A stretch of DNA of 64,000 bases from Dyadobacter luteus (GCF_003383615.1 NZ_QNUL01000002.1:434001-498000), one strand, 5' to 3'; shown: positions 9,235 to 18,682, counted from the first letter of the stretch. Program-made: numbers and translations. The notes: generated by a model from the letters alone, not told the origin.

Positions 9235-9248
9235 TGCAAACGTTTGAA
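9235..9248. promoter_or_regulatory. LacI-type operator in the iolB/lacI divergent spacer
   Basis: TGCAAACGTTTGAA, with the palindromic core CAAACGTTTG at 9237-9246. It lies 36 bp before the regulator ATG and 77 bp before the iolB ATG, so it is placed to control both directions, including autoregulation. Confidence 0.8.
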
Positions 9249-9283
9249 AAAATTTATAATTTTTAATTGTCAAAATCCTACTC

Positions 9284-10315
9284 ATGAATTCGTCTCGTCC
9301 GGTCACAATTAAGGACATTGCCAAGCGCTTCCGGTGCTCACCATCGACTGTTTCCAGGGCTCTCAACGACCACCCGGCCATCAATGAAGACACCCGGAAA
9401 AATATACAGGAATACGCCCGTACGGTAGGGTATCAGCGTAATGAGGTGTCTTTGAGTTTGCTTAATAAAAAGACCGCCACTTTGGGAGTAGTGGTACCGA
9501 CGATCAGCAACTATTATGAAACGGCAGTAATCGAAGGCTTGCATAATGTATTGCAGCCGATGGGGTACACGCTCAACATCTGCGTTACGAATGAGAGCTA
9601 TCTTCTGGAGAAAGAATATCTGTCCAAATTGCTCTCAAACCGGACGGAAGGAATATTTCTATCCGTTTCGCAGGAAACATATGATTCGGGTTATTACGAA
9701 CATCTCGAACAGGTAATTCAGAGGAAAACACCGCTTATTTTCATAGACAGGGAATATGAAGATTTCGAAACCAGTCGTGCAACTGTTGACGACTATCATG
9801 GAGCATTCGCGGCTGTGGAGCACCTGGTGAATATGGGTTACAAGCAAATTGCCCATTTGAAAGGCCCTAACGGACTGACTGTTTCTGAGCAGCGATTCAA
9901 AGGATACAGAGATTGTCTTATTAAATACGGTTTGCCGGTTCGTGAAGAGCTTATTATCAACACCAATTTCAAGGTTGAAAGTGCGATTCTGCCTGCCAGG
10001 CGCCTGCTTGAAATGGAGACTCCTCCGGATGCTATTTTTGGCGTGAATGATCAGGTTGCGATTGGTGCCATGCGTGTAGCAAAAGACAAAGGGTTACGTA
10101 TACCTCAGGATATCGGACTGGTGGGTTTTGATAACTCTCCCATATCTGCCTACACGTTTCCGTCGCTTACCACGGTAAACCGTCCGGGCAGGAAAATAGG
10201 TATGGAGGCGTCGCGTTTGTTCCTGAGCCAGCTGAATGCTTCCGACGATTACACACATGAAGGAATTGTTTTGCCTTCGGAGTTGATTATCAGGGAGTCG
10301 TCGCTGCGGTTCTAA
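9284..10315 (+). CDS. LacI-family transcriptional regulator, probable inositol repressor
   Basis: A 343-residue cytosolic regulator. The N-terminal helix-turn-helix reads VTIKDIAKRFRCSPSTVSRALND (residues about 6-28), followed by a hinge and a periplasmic-binding-protein-like ligand domain with TLGVVVPTISNYYE and the C-terminal pattern IGLVGFDNSPISAYTFPSLTTV. It is divergent from the inositol operon and next to an operator whose core recurs before the symporter and susC. The ligand (an inositol or a pathway intermediate) is inferred from this arrangement. ATG start at 9284. Confidence 0.92.
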   Translation: MNSSRPVTIKDIAKRFRCSPSTVSRALNDHPAINEDTRKNIQEYARTVGYQRNEVSLSLLNKKTATLGVVVPTISNYYETAVIEGLHNVLQPMGYTLNICVTNESYLLEKEYLSKLLSNRTEGIFLSVSQETYDSGYYEHLEQVIQRKTPLIFIDREYEDFETSRATVDDYHGAFAAVEHLVNMGYKQIAHLKGPNGLTVSEQRFKGYRDCLIKYGLPVREELIINTNFKVESAILPARRLLEMETPPDAIFGVNDQVAIGAMRVAKDKGLRIPQDIGLVGFDNSPISAYTFPSLTTVNRPGRKIGMEASRLFLSQLNASDDYTHEGIVLPSELIIRESSLRF

Positions 10316-10351
10316 AAGTTTTCAATGTATCTCTAATGAATATTTATCACA

Positions 10352-10930
10352 ATGAATTGGGAAATTAATCAGCCTGCTCCTGCACATTATGTCGCGATTG
10401 ATGAAGAGACAAAAGCCTCTGGTTTTACTATGGCTTCCGACGCATTAACCTGCTCGCTTTTACGAACTCTGGCTGTAAGTAAGCCCGGCGGGAAATTTCT
10501 GGAATTGGGAACCGGTACCGGACTTTCCACCTCATGGATTCTTGATGGGATGGACGCAAGTTCAACACTTGTGTCTATTGACAATGAAGGTCAGTTTCTT
10601 GAAATAGCCAAACGGTTTCTGGGCGAGGATGAACGTTTAACGTTAATTGAAACCGACGGAGCCGATTGGGTCGAAGCTAATAAGAACAGGAAATACGATT
10701 ACATTTTTGCTGATACATGGCATGGCAAGTATTTGTTGCTGGATGAAGTGCTTGCTATGCTGAACCCGGGAGGTTTGTACATCATTGATGATATGCTCCC
10801 TCAGCCCAACTGGCCGGAAGGACATGATCTGAAAGCCAGCCGCTTAATTGATTATCTGGATTCCAGAAATGATTTGTTTCTGACCAAGCAGGTTTGGGCA
10901 ACAGGAATTATTGTGGCGGTGAAGCGTTGA
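10352..10930 (+). CDS. class I SAM-dependent methyltransferase, O-methyltransferase-like
   Basis: 192 residues with the SAM-binding motif FLELGTGTGLSTSW (about 47-60), the acidic residue of motif II in TLVSIDNEGQFLE, and a motif IV-like DYIFADTWHGKY. The fold and length match small O-methyltransferase-like proteins. The substrate is unknown. It starts 36 bp after the LacI gene on the same strand and may be cotranscribed, but nothing in the sequence links it to inositol. Confidence 0.8.
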   Translation: MNWEINQPAPAHYVAIDEETKASGFTMASDALTCSLLRTLAVSKPGGKFLELGTGTGLSTSWILDGMDASSTLVSIDNEGQFLEIAKRFLGEDERLTLIETDGADWVEANKNRKYDYIFADTWHGKYLLLDEVLAMLNPGGLYIIDDMLPQPNWPEGHDLKASRLIDYLDSRNDLFLTKQVWATGIIVAVKR

Positions 10931-10953
10931 GTATTTCTTAATCCGATTCAATT

Positions 10954-11958
10954 ATGAATTTTGCCAAAGGAATCTTCATTGCGGTGTTCGCAGCGCTTTT
11001 GAGAAACCATGCAAGTGCCTGTTCCTGTGTAAATAATATCAGGGATTTAGAGAGTACCTCTCAGCTGGATCCTTATGAATTTGTCGCATTGGTGAAAATT
11101 ACGGATGACCAGGTATATAAGGAGTCAACGACAGCGGACTACAGGTCTATTGGTCTGTTGGGGATTAAAATAATAGAACTGTTTAAGGGAGTATCTGTTG
11201 ATAAAATATTTGAAGGAGATATACAAACATCCTGCGACATGGGTATTGAGAAAGGGCAGGAGTGGATGTTTTTTGGAAAGAAGATTGACGGTAAGCTCAC
11301 TGTAATTCCGTGCGATAGAAATGCAAAGTATAAAGATTTGAATGGGTTTCGGGAATGGAGGAGCCTCGGCTATACCGACTTGCATGCGCTCCGTAAAATT
11401 TACAAGCATCCGGTTAAAGAGTATCGCACTGAAAAAAGAATCGAATACTACACAAACAAACAGACCGAAATTGAGGAGAATTATGTAGATGGCAAACTGG
11501 ATGGAGTCCGTAAAATCTGGTATCCTGATGGCGTCCTGTTTGGAATACAGCATTATAAGATGGACAGTCTGCATGGAAGATCATCATGGTTTTATCCATC
11601 GGGTCAAATTCAGAAAGATGACTTTTATGTAAACGGGAAGTATGCGCAAGTCTCCCGGTTTTATTTCAAATCTTTGGAGCCAGAGTCTGGAAGAAACCCA
11701 AAGGTGCAATTTGAAACTGTTTTTGATTCCCTTGGTAATCCCATCATCTCCAGAGTATTTAGCTCCAGCGGAAGTTTACAAAGTGAAAGCTTGATTGATC
11801 TGGTGAAAAATACCAGAACAAACATACATTACCATGAAAATGGTATTATATCAGAAATTTCGTACAATAAAAATGATGAGAGCTCCGGGCAATACATCCG
11901 GTATGACGAAAACGGAATGCCTTTACGGAATGAGACTATGATGAAAAGGGAAGAGTGA
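10954..11958 (+). CDS. secreted protein with TIMP/netrin-like N-terminus and MORN-like C-terminal repeats
   Basis: A 334-residue protein with an N-terminal signal-like hydrophobic segment followed by ACSCVNN, a Cys-x-Cys start reminiscent of TIMP/NTR modules (further cysteines at TSCDMG and VIPCDRN). From about residue 165 it carries repeats of the YwqK/MORN_2 type: YVDGKLDGVRKIWYPDG, DSLHGRSSWFYPSGQI, YHENGIISE, YDENGMPL. It is probably exported or surface exposed. Function is unknown. It follows the methyltransferase gene by 23 bp. The domain naming is by eye and needs a profile search. Confidence 0.6.
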   Translation: MNFAKGIFIAVFAALLRNHASACSCVNNIRDLESTSQLDPYEFVALVKITDDQVYKESTTADYRSIGLLGIKIIELFKGVSVDKIFEGDIQTSCDMGIEKGQEWMFFGKKIDGKLTVIPCDRNAKYKDLNGFREWRSLGYTDLHALRKIYKHPVKEYRTEKRIEYYTNKQTEIEENYVDGKLDGVRKIWYPDGVLFGIQHYKMDSLHGRSSWFYPSGQIQKDDFYVNGKYAQVSRFYFKSLEPESGRNPKVQFETVFDSLGNPIISRVFSSSGSLQSESLIDLVKNTRTNIHYHENGIISEISYNKNDESSGQYIRYDENGMPLRNETMMKREE

Positions 11959-12015
11959 TAAAACGTAAGTGAGATTTTTGGGGTCATTGTTATGGGAGGG
12001 AAGAGGTGTATTTTT

Positions 12016-12768
12016 CTATAATTTGATACTCCCGTCAATGATTGAAGGTATTAGAAAAGTGGCTCGTTCGTCGTTTTTGTTAATTCTGTAGTACAAAAAG
12101 TAAAATAGATTACTTAATTGTGATACAGCCGAGTACAATTCTTTTTCTTCATCTGTACATCGTGATTCACGAAAAGGTGTACCCCGGAGGTCGAAATAAA
12201 GATATACATACCAGGCAACATTTGTGGGTTTGGCAGCAGGATTCACAATCCATAATCCATCTGTACAGTAAATATTGTCGAGAATTTTTGTTTGGACATC
12301 AAAGGGCAGATTTCCCCGGTAGGTAGTACTATCTACTTTTTTGCTGGTATTTACGCGAAAAGCAAAAATTCCCCACGAGGGTTTGCAACTGGCAGTCTGT
12401 AAAGGAACATCAGTTTCCAGCCTATCGGATAAGTTTTTTTTGTCAATGTCTGGAAATCGGAAGTACTCCGGTTTAAAATTAGCAGTATCAGATCGGAAAT
12501 GTTTAACAGGCAGAGATTCCAAGCCCGGTAATATTGATAAATTGATTTTACCAGCCACTTTAGCTCTCTCCAAAGCCCAGTTGACTGCCGAATCTTCTGG
12601 AGCTACTTTTTCCTGATTGGCCGGAGTGTGTAGAGGCGCTCGTTCTGTTCCTCGTCCAGGGAATTGGTCGGTGTCAGGTATGCGCAGGGGCTTATGTTGT
12701 GCCGGGCACTGGGTTATACACGTAAGTAGGATCAGTATCGCACCTATTACACTTTCTGTTAATTTCAT
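12016..12768 (-). CDS. hypothetical secreted protein
   Basis: 250 residues with a signal-peptide-like N-terminus (MKLTESVIGAILILLTCITQCPAQ). The family is not recognised. The mature part contains a Pro-rich stretch, then VNWALERAKVAGKINLS and a C-terminal region with aromatic residues. It ends 57 bp from the convergent 10954 gene. Confidence 0.55.
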   Translation of the reverse strand: MKLTESVIGAILILLTCITQCPAQHKPLRIPDTDQFPGRGTERAPLHTPANQEKVAPEDSAVNWALERAKVAGKINLSILPGLESLPVKHFRSDTANFKPEYFRFPDIDKKNLSDRLETDVPLQTASCKPSWGIFAFRVNTSKKVDSTTYRGNLPFDVQTKILDNIYCTDGLWIVNPAAKPTNVAWYVYLYFDLRGTPFRESRCTDEEKELYSAVSQLSNLFYFLYYRINKNDERATFLIPSIIDGSIKL

Positions 12769-12950
12769 ACACCTAAGTTCAGATTCCTAAGATGTTGTAA
12801 ATGTATAATTTAATTTTATATGCGCAATGTTTTGTGCTTTTGTGGTGCCAGTGGGGGTATCACGTGGATGGACAAATTAATTAGTTGGATTTGGAACAGC
12901 ATGTGTCACGGTCAATACGATAGGATAAAGGAGAGTTGAGTATATTAAGA

Positions 12951-13170
12951 TTCAACCCTTTTTACGGTTGGCAATTCGGAATGTGGAATTGATTTGACCC
13001 CTGGGTTTTAACCCGAGGTTATTCATGTTGAATCTCTCCGGGATTTCGGGTTATACTTGATTAGCCGTTTAACCCTTGTCAGGGTTGGCTATTACGGAAT
13101 GTCAGATTGATTTGCCGCCCGGGTTTCACCCGGAGTTATTCATGTTGAATCCCTATGGGATTTGGGGTTG
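12951..13170 (+). repeat. two tandem copies of a ~100-bp degenerate intergenic repeat
   Basis: Copy A (12951-13052) and copy B (13067-13170) share TTGATTTG, GTTATTCATGTTGAATC and GGGATTTGGGGTT-like blocks, each with short G/C-rich palindromes such as CCGGGTTTCACCCGG. The remainder of 12769-13464 has no credible gene. Related fragments in the inverse orientation follow at 13250-13350: AAAATCCCGTAGGGATT, CACGGATGCCAATCCGTG and CAACCCTGTAGGGGTTG. Confidence 0.65.
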
Positions 13171-13401
13171 CGGAGATTGTCCCTGTGCTAAGATGTTGCT
13201 GTAATTGAAGTTGTTTCACCATTAAGAACAGAAGGTACACATTTCGTCAAAATCCCGTAGGGATTAAATATGAGAAGCCACGGATGCCAATCCGTGGTTG
13301 AAAGAATACATCAGAATATCAGACAACCCTGTAGGGGTTGAATATTGATACCGTTAAAATCTCGCAATTTGTATTAATAACACTACCATACCTTAACCCC
13401 A

Positions 13402-13445
13402 AACAAAAAGGAGTCGACTCTTGCGAGCCAACTCCTTTTGCTTTC
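13402..13445 (-). terminator. hairpin terminator of the susCD operon
   Basis: AAAAGGAGT (13406-13414) pairs with ACTCCTTTT (13431-13439) around an inner CTC/GAG stem. On the minus strand it is followed by a T run, 20 bp after the SusD stop. Confidence 0.7.
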
Positions 13446-13464
13446 GATTCAGTTTAGGTTAAAA

Positions 13465-15159
13465 TCAATATCCGTCATTTTGTTGCATATAACCCGGTAG
13501 GTTAGATGCGCCATCAATGGCGTTTTGCGGGATCGGGAAAATACGTTTCTTCACATCACTGTTGGTTTTCTCTGTCCAGGTTCCTTCGTATTTTCCAAAA
13601 CGAATCATATCCGGGCGACGAACCATCTCCCAATATAATTCAAATCCGCGCTCACGATACAGAATATCCAGCGACATATTTGTCAGCGCCGGAGGAGGCG
13701 TAGTTTTAGTACGTGCCGCACGAACTGCGTTCACATCCGCCAAAGCTCCTGCCGCATCATTGCTCTTACGCAATTTCGCTTCAGCACGCATCAGGTAAAT
13801 GTCTGCCAGACGCAGGATCACGATATCTGCATCACCTCTGTTTCTTCCGGTGTTCGACTTCTTGCTGAATTCATATTTGGATACACGGTAACCACTGTTG
13901 TAGTTACTTCCAGCCGTTGTGAAGTCAATGTTTTGTGAGAAACTAACAGGAAGATCAGCTCTGTTACGAGTCAGATACGTAAGTCTTCCGACTTTCAGTT
14001 TTCCGTCAGGACATCTCAAAAATGCTCCGTTTACACGAATGGCACCATATTGCTGATCGCGTAGAATACCACGGTTGATTTTGTAGTCGGCGTCGTTAAT
14101 ACAGGTATCAGCCTTGTTGGAGTAGACTGACATATTCTCCTGATAGAATCTCGGATCTGCTTTAGGATCAACCGTTCCGTAGGCATCTGTCCAGGTTTTG
14201 TAGAAATCGCTGGTGATACCTGGCCCGTCCGTTCCGTTTGCGGCTGGAAATTCTGCAAGTGGGAATTGGTCACCAGATATGGAAAAATACGCCATACGGT
14301 TATGTCCGTTCAGTTCAGCACGCTGATCCACCGCAAAAATGAGCTCATCATTGCTATGGTTGTTGTCGTTGAAAATAGAGAAGTAATCAGCAGATAATTT
14401 AGCCTGACCAGACGCAATGATTTTATCAGTATACTGAATTACTTTATCCATATCAGCTGAAGCGAATGTGAAGGATGCTCCATAGATGTTGCGGTAAACA
14501 GCAGCATTCAAATACAAACGGGATAGCAATCCCCATACAGCCGCCTGGTTAAGACGTCCCGGTCCTACAACTGATTTAGGCTGAACAAGAGGCTCAATAG
14601 CCAACAGTTCGCTTTCGATGTATTTGATCGCTTCTTCTCCTCTTACAATTGTAGAAGTTGTTCCCGGATCTTCCTTAATAAATGCAATACCATACAGATC
14701 AAGCATGATCATGTTATAGTAAGCACGCATTCCCCGCGCTTCAGCCAGATATTGAGCGGCACCCGGATACGTAGAACTTTTGAAGCTGGTGATGGCAGTG
14801 ATACTTCTTGAAAGGGATTGTACCACGTTGTTCCATGTAGCGTTCACGTTCGGATCAGTACTGGTTGTGTTGTGACGATGCAAAGCCAGGTAGATCCCGT
14901 TATCGCCCCAGTCGGTTCCGCCGCGGTAAGGAAGAATAGCTTCATCTGTCGAGATTTCCTGCAATGCAAAGTATCTGGTATGCATGAAAATTTCTGGCAG
15001 AAGTGCATAGACCGGTGCCAGTAGGCCGTTGGCAGCTTCCTGTTCGGTGAGGTTTGCCGAAAGCGTTTCATCGAGTACCTGCTCGTTTAGGTCTGTACAG
15101 GCGTTAGACAGCAGAAGCATGCCTGCAGCAGTAAGTATGGTTGTTATTTTCTTTCTCAT
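13465..15159 (-). CDS. SusD/RagB-family outer-membrane nutrient-binding lipoprotein
   Basis: A surface lipoprotein that caps a SusC barrel and binds the nutrient. The 564 residues from MRKKITTILTAAGMLLL have a lipobox ending at Cys21 (LLSNAC) and a C-terminal SusD signature: DIVILRLADIYLMRAEA, DVNAVRAARTKT, LDILYRERGFELYWEM, RIFPIPQNAI. The ATG at 15159 is preferred over one seven codons upstream because it starts directly at the signal peptide. It follows susC by 10 bp. The ligand is not known from sequence; the shared operator upstream suggests an inositol-related compound. Confidence 0.93.
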   Translation of the reverse strand: MRKKITTILTAAGMLLLSNACTDLNEQVLDETLSANLTEQEAANGLLAPVYALLPEIFMHTRYFALQEISTDEAILPYRGGTDWGDNGIYLALHRHNTTSTDPNVNATWNNVVQSLSRSITAITSFKSSTYPGAAQYLAEARGMRAYYNMIMLDLYGIAFIKEDPGTTSTIVRGEEAIKYIESELLAIEPLVQPKSVVGPGRLNQAAVWGLLSRLYLNAAVYRNIYGASFTFASADMDKVIQYTDKIIASGQAKLSADYFSIFNDNNHSNDELIFAVDQRAELNGHNRMAYFSISGDQFPLAEFPAANGTDGPGITSDFYKTWTDAYGTVDPKADPRFYQENMSVYSNKADTCINDADYKINRGILRDQQYGAIRVNGAFLRCPDGKLKVGRLTYLTRNRADLPVSFSQNIDFTTAGSNYNSGYRVSKYEFSKKSNTGRNRGDADIVILRLADIYLMRAEAKLRKSNDAAGALADVNAVRAARTKTTPPPALTNMSLDILYRERGFELYWEMVRRPDMIRFGKYEGTWTEKTNSDVKKRIFPIPQNAIDGASNLPGYMQQNDGY

Positions 15160-15169
15160 CGTTAATTTT

Positions 15170-18100
15170 TTAGAAGCCAAGGTTTATACCGATAATCACA
15201 GTTTTTGCCTTCGGATAGCTCAGGTAATCTACACCGTATGAAGTGATACCATTTATTTGTCTGTCGTTGTTTACTTCAGGATCGTATCCGTTGTATTTTG
15301 TCCATACGAATAAGTTCTGTCCTGTTACTGATACACGTGCAGTCTGGATCCATCTGTGGATACCCAGCTTGCTTGTATTCAGGTTATAACCAAGGGCAAG
15401 GTTGTTCAGTCTAAGGAACGCTGCATCTTTCAGGAATTGTGTTGATACAGGTGCGGAGTTATTGATAGACTCGCGTGTATCTGCAATTGCTTCCGGTGTT
15501 ACGTTCAGGCCTTTCGCCAGACGCAGTTTGTAGAAATTAGAGTTGGCTGTATTGTCATAGATTTTATTTCCTGCAACACCATTAAAGTTGGCAGTAAGAT
15601 CAAATCCTTTGTAAGCAATGTTACCACTGAAATTGTACATTCTGGTAGGAAGTGCAGATCCTGCCACAACCCTGTCTTTATCTGTAACGATTCCGTCTCC
15701 GTCCACATCTCTGAAAGTACTGATACCTTTGTCGTCATATCCCGTAAACTCTTTCAGATAAAATGCTCCGATCGAGTGATTGTTCAGATACCCGTTGATG
15801 GTAGCTGAGGTAAGTCCCGAACCTTGGGCAGAACCTGATACGATTACAGAATATGGTGAATTCTCAACCCGGTTTTTAATGAAAGTCATGTTACCGCCTA
15901 TCGAGAACCTAAGTCCGTTGTCCAGCGTTTTTCTGAAGTTTAAATCCAATTCGAGACCCTTGTTGATAATGCGCATATTAGGAACGTTGGTCCAGAAGGT
16001 ACCCGCAGGTTGAACCGGGTCAGCAGGAATTACTTCCAGCAGTATCTTTTCTGATGTCTTTGAGAAGTAATCAATTTCCCCTGTCAATGCGCCTTTGAAG
16101 AAACCAAAATCTAAACCAATATCGGTCTGAGAAGAAACCTCCCATTGAATATCAGGATTAGCAAGACGTGAATACGTAGTTCCTCCCGGAAAAGTGGCTG
16201 AGTTATCCAATGGATAGCTGGTTGTTGGCGATACAGTCGACGTGAAACGCGCCTGTGTGATTTTTGAAGGAATTTCCTGGTTACCCGTTCTTCCCCAGCC
16301 AGCTCTCAGTTTCAGATCAGAGAAGGGGCCTGATTTAAGGAAATCCTCTTCAGAAAGCCTCCAGCCCAATGAGAACGACGGGAACGATCCGTACTTGTTG
16401 TTAGCCCCGAATTTGGACGAGCCATCCACACGTAGTGTCGCTGTAACCAGGTACTTATCTTTAAAACCATAGGTAGCTCTTCCAAAGAAAGATTGCAGCT
16501 CATTGATGGTAGCAAATCCACCAGGCTTGTTCAATACCAAACTCAAATCCTGACCAAGTCCAGGATTGTAAATAGGTTCAATATCCGAGATTGGGAATTT
16601 GTCGATACTGTAGTTGCTTCCCTGAATAAAAATGCGCTGGTAAGAATGGCCCGCAAGAGCAGAGAAACTATGATTCCTGTTATTGAATGTGTACGTCAGG
16701 TAGTTTTCTATCAGACGGTTACTGTTTGTCAGTCTGTAATCTTCCAATCGTCCGATTTCGAAAGGAACTGCGTTAGGCCTCGTCTGTTTGTTCTGTGCAG
16801 AAGTAGAGTGGTCAATACCGAAGTTCAGCTTGTAAACAAGTCCTTTGATAATCTTCACAGAAGGAGAGATACTTGCCAGAACGCGGTTGTTGACCAGTTT
16901 CTCCTTATACAGATTCATTGTTACCAACGGGTTTGTTCCGTCCTGGTATTGGAAAGGAGATCCATCCTCATTATAAGGAACATAAGTTGGATTTGCCGAA
17001 AGGGCAGAACCAATTACGCTCTGGTTATTGGGGCGGTTGTTCTGGGTATTGTTGGCATTCAGGTTCAGATCCAGCGTTACTCTGTCTTCAAACATTTTCT
17101 GAGAAATGTTGATACGTCCTGTGTAACGATCCTGCTGACTGTTTTTGATGATACCCTGCTGTTTCTGTGCCCCGAATGAGGCGTAGTAGGTCATTTTGTC
17201 GTTACCGCCGCCAAGTGATATATTGTGGTTGTGCGTATAAGCGGTACGGGAAATTTCCTTCTGCCAGTCAGTATCACCACCACCGTTGATTACAGTAGCA
17301 CCAAGTTTTGCGGCTTCAGCCAGAAACTCAGGTCCTGAGAATACATCCAGCGGACGAGCCATTTTGGATATACCGATGCTTCCTGAATAGTTGACGGTTG
17401 CCTGGCCGGACTTTCCTTTTTTAGTTGTGACAAGGATTACCCCATTCGCCCCACGAGATCCATAAATGGCAGTGGCGGATGCATCTTTCAAAACGTCAAT
17501 AGATTCGATATCCTGAGGATTCAGAAAATTAAGCGGGTTGGCATCTCCACCTGTTCCGCTGTTATCCAAAGCCATTCCGTCGACCACAAAAAGTGGAGTA
17601 CTTCCTGTGCGTACACCACCCGGTCCACGTACGGTGATACTCGTTTTTCCACCCGGCTCACCCGTAGCTGATGTGATGTTTACACCGGATACTTTTCCCT
17701 GAAGCAGCTGTTCAGGAGAGTTGATAATCCCTTGGTTGAATTCAGCGGCTTTTAACGATTTAACTGATCCGGTGATATCTTTTTTAGTACTGACACCATA
17801 GCCTACAACCACTACTTCGCCAAGGTTGGAAGCAGATTCCTTTAGATTAATTACTAAGGAGTTCGCGTTGGATTCGGTTACCAGAAAATCAGTTACCGAA
17901 TGTTTCTCATAGCCAATGTAGCTGAATTGCAGCGTGTATCGGTTGCCTGTTTGCAGACGGGGGAAAGAAAATTTCCCATTTTCGTCAGTAGTGGAACCCT
18001 GCTTGCCAGAACCGTCTGTATTGCTGAGTAGGACTGTTACACCTGGAAGGCCCTCGCTGGTACCATTGGCAACTACTGTACCGGAAAGTGTGATTTCCTG

Positions 18101-18241
18101 AAGCATTACCACACCAGATGGATTTCCCAGAGGCGCTGTTGCCGCGAAAGCTGTTGTGTACAGTCCGCATACCGCGGTGAGCTGACACAAGCTGTTTCGA
18201 AGTAATCGCCTTTTGATAGAAAAGGTCGAGGTTTTTTTCAT
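15170..18241 (-). CDS. SusC/RagA-family TonB-dependent outer-membrane transporter
   Basis: 1023 residues: signal peptide, a carboxypeptidase-D-like regulatory domain (LSGTVVANGTSEGLPGVTV, about 53-130), the TonB plug from LGEVVVVGYGVSTKKDITGSV, the SusC-typical KDASATAIYGSRGANGVI stretch, then a beta-barrel ending YPKAKTVIIGINLGF with a terminal Phe. With its SusD partner it imports a nutrient using TonB energy. Two copies of the LacI-type operator core lie upstream at 18370 and 18670. ATG start at 18241. Confidence 0.95.
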   Translation of the reverse strand: MKKTSTFSIKRRLLRNSLCQLTAVCGLYTTAFAATAPLGNPSGVVMLQEITLSGTVVANGTSEGLPGVTVLLSNTDGSGKQGSTTDENGKFSFPRLQTGNRYTLQFSYIGYEKHSVTDFLVTESNANSLVINLKESASNLGEVVVVGYGVSTKKDITGSVKSLKAAEFNQGIINSPEQLLQGKVSGVNITSATGEPGGKTSITVRGPGGVRTGSTPLFVVDGMALDNSGTGGDANPLNFLNPQDIESIDVLKDASATAIYGSRGANGVILVTTKKGKSGQATVNYSGSIGISKMARPLDVFSGPEFLAEAAKLGATVINGGGDTDWQKEISRTAYTHNHNISLGGGNDKMTYYASFGAQKQQGIIKNSQQDRYTGRINISQKMFEDRVTLDLNLNANNTQNNRPNNQSVIGSALSANPTYVPYNEDGSPFQYQDGTNPLVTMNLYKEKLVNNRVLASISPSVKIIKGLVYKLNFGIDHSTSAQNKQTRPNAVPFEIGRLEDYRLTNSNRLIENYLTYTFNNRNHSFSALAGHSYQRIFIQGSNYSIDKFPISDIEPIYNPGLGQDLSLVLNKPGGFATINELQSFFGRATYGFKDKYLVTATLRVDGSSKFGANNKYGSFPSFSLGWRLSEEDFLKSGPFSDLKLRAGWGRTGNQEIPSKITQARFTSTVSPTTSYPLDNSATFPGGTTYSRLANPDIQWEVSSQTDIGLDFGFFKGALTGEIDYFSKTSEKILLEVIPADPVQPAGTFWTNVPNMRIINKGLELDLNFRKTLDNGLRFSIGGNMTFIKNRVENSPYSVIVSGSAQGSGLTSATINGYLNNHSIGAFYLKEFTGYDDKGISTFRDVDGDGIVTDKDRVVAGSALPTRMYNFSGNIAYKGFDLTANFNGVAGNKIYDNTANSNFYKLRLAKGLNVTPEAIADTRESINNSAPVSTQFLKDAAFLRLNNLALGYNLNTSKLGIHRWIQTARVSVTGQNLFVWTKYNGYDPEVNNDRQINGITSYGVDYLSYPKAKTVIIGINLGF

Positions 18242-18367
18242 AAATGGATCTGATTAGTAAATAATTAAAGTGAATAATCCGCTTGAAAGATAGTGGCGGG
18301 TTTGAAATGTCCGACAATTTACAAATTGTATTATTGAAATAAATAATGTGAAATACCGAACAGTAAA

Positions 18368-18382
18368 TGCAAACGTTTGTAA
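18368..18382. promoter_or_regulatory. LacI-type operator upstream of susC (proximal)
   Basis: TGCAAACGTTTGTAA, core CAAACGTTTG at 18370-18379, 128 bp before the susC ATG. Same core as the iol sites. Confidence 0.8.
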
Positions 18383-18667
18383 TTTTTTAGAATGTGTAAA
18401 AAAATGTAAAATCGGATACATACAACCGATTTTCAGATGACATAATGGTGATAATTGGATGATGTGCTTAAATATTATAACTATTTGAGCTCTGTAAGTG
18501 TGTAGATATCCTTATTGATCAGGGCAGCGAAATAACTCGTTCTGTGTTACCTGAATGTTAACTACAGTTTATCGTTTTGTTATGCGGCGGTAAATTCCGG
18601 AAGATGGAGGCTTTTTGCGAAATTTAATTTTTTCAGGAAAAAACAAATAATATATATAACGTATTAG

Positions 18668-18682
18668 TGCAAACGTTTGCAA
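18668..18682. promoter_or_regulatory. LacI-type operator upstream of susC (distal)
   Basis: Contains the 12-bp palindrome GCAAACGTTTGC (18669-18680), identical to the centre of the 4255-4292 site. Its centre is 300 bp from the proximal site, which would allow looping. Confidence 0.78.

Noticed and set aside
12951-13350. Possible CRISPR array in the repeat block
   Set aside because: Repeats are about 100 bp, degenerate and in two orientations, with no regular spacers and no cas genes.
16493-17179. 228-codon plus-strand frame inside susC
   Set aside because: Shadow of the SusC reading frame; low-complexity translation and no start context.
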